DNA of 64,000 bases, from the NCBI GenBank assembly GCA_028715725.1, contig JAQURG010000006.1, positions 62,001 to 126,000 on the forward strand, written 5' to 3'. Below are positions 61,796 to 64,000 of the stretch, piece after piece. The number at the start of each line of letters is the position of its first letter. Within the stretch, counting starts at the first letter, position 1. The notes under the pieces are model-generated. The model was not told where the DNA came from. It searched no databases and was given only the letters and a program-made list of their open reading frames with translations. Made by a program: the position numbers and the translations under genes. Source of the stretch: Methylococcales bacterium (GTDB taxonomy: Bacteria; Pseudomonadota; Gammaproteobacteria; Methylococcales; Methylomonadaceae).

Positions 61796-62501
61796 ATGAA
61801 CGACACTCGACCACTAATGGCCAACAGCGAGTTTCCGGCCATTTTTCGCAACCCGCTGGAAATTCTGCAAGTCAATCTGGGTTATCTCTGTAATCTGAGT
61901 TGCATGCATTGGCATGTCAACGCCGGCCTAAGCACGCCGGGATGATGAGTCTGGAAACTATTGAACAGGTGCTGGCATTGGCTCAAGCGACCCATATTCA
62001 TACCCTGGACTTAACCGGCGGAGCGCCGGAAGTGCACCCGCATTTTGACTATCTGGTGAAGATAGCAAGGAACCTGGGGATCAAGGTCATCGATCTTTGT
62101 AATCTAACTATTCTGGAAGATCAGCGTTATATTGGCTTGGCAGAATTTCTGGTCGAGCAACAGGTGGAAATTACCGCCTCGCTGCCCTGTTATCTGGAAG
62201 AAAATGTCGATAAACAGCGCGGTAAAGGCGTATTCAAGGACAGTCTGGCCGCTTTGCAGCAACTGAACGGGCTGGGTTATGATCAGCCAGACAGCCTGTT
62301 GCAGCTTAATCTGGTTTTCAACCCTCAAAATGCGGTATTGCCGCCAAATCAACAAATTTGGAACAGGCCTACAAACAGCATTTACTAGAGGATTACGGCA
62401 TCGTCTTTAATCGGCTTTATGATATCGTCAATATGCCGATCAAGCGTTTCGGCAGCATGCTGGTCAGTCAGGGACGGTTTGACACATATCTAAATTATTG
62501 A
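61796..62501 (+). pseudogene. arsS: Arsenosugar radical SAM protein ArsS, decayed
   Basis: Reading across frames gives LEILQVNLGYLCNLSCMHW then HVNAG, PKHAGMMSLETIEQVLAL (frame 2, from about 61925), LLQLNLVFNPQ, and YGIVFNRLYDIVNMPIKRFG (frame 3, from about 62356), a close match in order to ArsS. Two single-base losses shift the frame, and the third Cys of the CX3CX2C iron-sulfur motif is Trp. It ends as RFDTYLNY-stop, so the C-terminal third is absent. Confidence 0.85.
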
Positions 62502-62605
62502 GCACCGTCGGGCAACTCACTATCACGCAATTGCAGCAGCGCATAGCGAAATAATACCGGCCTTTGTTCAGCCAATGTTTGTTCGATAAATAAAGCGTCT
62601 GTCAT
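62495..62605 (-). pseudogene. ECF sigma factor, N-terminal fragment
   Basis: 36 codons: MTDALFIEQTLAEQRPVLFRY and ALLQLRDSELPDGAQ, the start of an ECF sigma-70 region 2 (pattern RPxLLRYALLQLRDxxxAEDAVQE), then a stop. Begins 16 bases after arsM. It ends within a few bases of the ArsS truncation point on the opposite strand. Confidence 0.6.
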
Positions 62606-62621
62606 CGCAGAGCTGCCAAAA

Positions 62622-63662
62622 TCAACAACACAAACCGGTCTCTGCCGAGTCCCCCTGCGGCCCTGGCGTACAATCAAACAATCCAAAGTGGCAGGATTTG
62701 TCACCCAACACCTGAAAATGCTCGGCATAACGGCTGGCGGTCAGCATGTCGGCGGTATTACCGCATACCCGTAGCGGTCGGCCGGTTTCAAAGTGATGAT
62801 GGTTGTCCAAATCAAAAGCATGAGGATATTCGGGGATGCTGCCGAGATAGGTGGCCACTTGGCCGTAATCCTCGCAGCGGTCTTCCAGCGGCAGCTTGAA
62901 AGCGGTGACAGTGACCGAGCTAAACTTGACCATGCCGATTTTGGCAGCGACCTCCGGATCGTCGAGACTGATGGGGTTTTGTTTTACGACGCGCATATCG
63001 GGACAACCCAGTTCGTGCAAAATCCGCCGGAAGTCTTCCCAATACAAGGCGCCGCCCAGGCATTCGCCCAGCAAAACAGGGTCTTGCCGCAAGGCGGCAG
63101 GGATGCGGCGGTCGGCGAAGACGTCAGAAAAAAAGAGCTCGCCGCCCGGTTTCAGCACACGGAATATTTCCTCCAGTACCCGTGGTTTTTCCGGTGACAG
63201 GTTAATCACGCAATTGGAAACGACGACATCAATGCTGTTATTGTCGATACCGATAGCTGCCAGATTTTCGATATGACCGTGTAAAAATTCAACATTGGCA
63301 TAACCGAAGCGGTCGGCATGCCAATCGCGGTGACGGGTTGCCACTTCCAGCTGCTCCGGCGTCATATCGACGCCAATCACCCTGCCTTCCGGGCCAACCA
63401 GTTTCGACAACAAATAGCAGTCGCGGCCGGAACCGCAGCCCAAATCCAGCACTGTCTTACCTTTTAAAACCGGAGGCAACGGCGAGCCACAGCCGTAAAA
63501 GCGCTCCAGCACTTCCGGGTGCAAACTGGACAGCAAGGCTTTTAAATAGGCCGGCATGGCGTCGATGCTGCAACAGGCGCTGGTTTTCAGATCGTTGCTG
63601 GATTGCAGAACCTGGCCATAATAATGGCGGACCGATTCGCTGATTTCGATGCTGGTAGTCAT
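62622..63662 (-). CDS. arsM: Arsenite S-adenosylmethionine methyltransferase
   Basis: Methylates As(III), giving volatile or less toxic species, or the precursor of arsenosugars. The start at 63662 (MTTSIEISESVRHYYGQVLQ) has GAGGA upstream. 346 residues. SAM motif VLDLGCGSGRDCYLLSKLVG (about 73-92). As-binding cysteines: KTSACC, VSNCVINLS and LGECLGGALYW. The C-terminal domain ends SAETGLCC. Convergent to the arsS remnant, so the arsenosugar pathway is probably broken although methylation could persist. Confidence 0.92.
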   Translation of the reverse strand: MTTSIEISESVRHYYGQVLQSSNDLKTSACCSIDAMPAYLKALLSSLHPEVLERFYGCGSPLPPVLKGKTVLDLGCGSGRDCYLLSKLVGPEGRVIGVDMTPEQLEVATRHRDWHADRFGYANVEFLHGHIENLAAIGIDNNSIDVVVSNCVINLSPEKPRVLEEIFRVLKPGGELFFSDVFADRRIPAALRQDPVLLGECLGGALYWEDFRRILHELGCPDMRVVKQNPISLDDPEVAAKIGMVKFSSVTVTAFKLPLEDRCEDYGQVATYLGSIPEYPHAFDLDNHHHFETGRPLRVCGNTADMLTASRYAEHFQVLGDKSCHFGLFDCTPGPQGDSAETGLCC

Positions 63663-63817
63663 AGGTTTCCTCAAGTAATTTCAAGTTAAAAAATAGCCGC
63701 AACGGCATAATAAATAGCAGTTGAGCATAATGATGCTGCACATGACAGTGTTAGCCGGCAAAGTAGTGTAGCTAATGATCAGGGCAATCGCGCTATGTGG
63801 AAACGGCATTGTTTGTT

Positions 63818-63855
63818 CCCTCTCCTTCCGGGAGAGGGTTAGGGTGAGGGAATTT
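63818..63855. repeat. Dispersed palindromic repeat, copy 4 (CCCTCTCC type)
   Basis: CCCTCTCCTTCCGGGAGAGG then GTTAGGGTGAGGGAATTT; the closest match to copy 1 at 36477. Confidence 0.75.
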
Positions 63856-63860
63856 AAAAA

Positions 63861-63898
63861 GAATTTTCTGCATTTTTGCTATCCTCACAAGCTGCTAG
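63861..63898 (+). repeat. Dispersed repeat copy B (GAATTTTCTG...GCTGCTAG)
   Basis: Counterpart of 37959-37995. It begins 6 bases after palindromic copy 4. Confidence 0.65.
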
Positions 63899-63943
63899 TG
63901 TCTAGTTGCCCTAATAATATATTTTATAGGCTATACTTGGCGC

Positions 63944-64000
63944 ATGTCCAAAAAAGCCTCGGAAATCATACTAACAGAAGAACAGAAAGCCCGGCTTGAA
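63944..64000 (+). mobile_element. Start of a transposase gene, cut by the window end
   Basis: ATG at 63944 reads MSKKASEIILTEEQKARLE to the last base. This resembles the N-terminus of IS630-type transposases (LTEEQRxxLE), but 19 codons are too few for certainty. The 40 AT-rich bases before it may include the element's left end. Confidence 0.45.

Noticed and set aside
62495..62728. Full 77-codon ORF overlapping the arsM end
   Set aside because: The upstream half runs antisense-like through arsM in a different frame; only the last 36 codons, from the Met at 62605, resemble an ECF sigma factor.
62793..63276. Two long plus-strand ORFs opposite arsM
   Set aside because: GC-rich antisense frames of a well-supported gene; composition and lack of ribosome binding sites indicate shadows.

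Overview
The window looks like chromosomal DNA of a gammaproteobacterium. Conserved housekeeping blocks in their usual order support this: pilMNOPQ-aroK-aroB-damX-hemE, carA-carB-greA-yhbY-rlmE-ftsH-glmM-tpiA-secG-tRNA-Leu, and the Na+-pumping NADH:quinone reductase operon nqrABCDEF. Arsenic methylation genes, several REP-like palindromes and RAYT transposases fit a Methylococcales methanotroph such as a Methylobacter or Methylomonas relative. That taxon is an inference; no methane oxidation gene lies in the window.

Layout. 1-837: the 3' part of citrate synthase. 998-5779 (minus): DUF411 protein, hemE, damX, aroB, aroK. 6202-11365 (minus): the type IV pilus assembly operon pilMNOPQ. 11942-23542 (plus, except yhbY): a small lipoprotein, carAB, greA, rlmE, ftsH, glmM, tpiA, secG and tRNA-Leu(GAG). 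23575-25175: a graveyard of decayed accessory DNA just downstream of the tRNA, holding an integrase pseudogene, a lipoprotein gene with an in-frame UGA and an IS630-type fragment. 25176-29797: a hypothetical membrane protein, a 5'-truncated cobB, sbcB, a CBS-domain protein, the Na+-NQR maturation factor nqrM and a DUF2845 protein. 29970-35967 (minus): nqrABCDEF. 36155-59220 (minus): a surface polysaccharide locus of about 23 kb with flippase, polymerase, glycosyltransferases, methyltransferases, acyl/acetyltransferases, a GDP-mannose dehydratase and a pectate-lyase-like beta-helix protein. It is peppered with transposase and regulator remnants. 59290-64000: an accessory tail with paired palindromes, an Rpn-type nuclease, a MazF-type toxin-antitoxin pair between long direct repeats, a ruined arsenosugar locus (arsS pseudogene, truncated ECF sigma factor, apparently intact arsM) and the start of a transposase at the window edge.

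How the genes work together. The polysaccharide locus is the Wzx/Wzy type: glycosyltransferases build a lipid-linked repeat unit, Wzx (57832-59220) flips it and the Wzy-like protein (51352-52671) polymerises it. The priming transferase and the Wza/Wzc export proteins are not in the window. NqrM at 28909 probably serves the NQR complex encoded just upstream on the same strand. PilM-Q form the inner-membrane platform and outer-membrane secretin of type IV pili.

I found no convincing wholly new system. The most informative signals are structural: a RAYT transposase with an in-frame amber codon, bracketed by 54-bp inverted repeats; direct repeats (62 of 63 core bases identical) around a toxin-antitoxin pair; one apparent deletion that cut two convergent arsenic-locus genes at the same point; a cobB gene lacking its P-loop, joined in frame to the stop of sbcB; and a perfect stem-loop with a U-tract in the carA leader.
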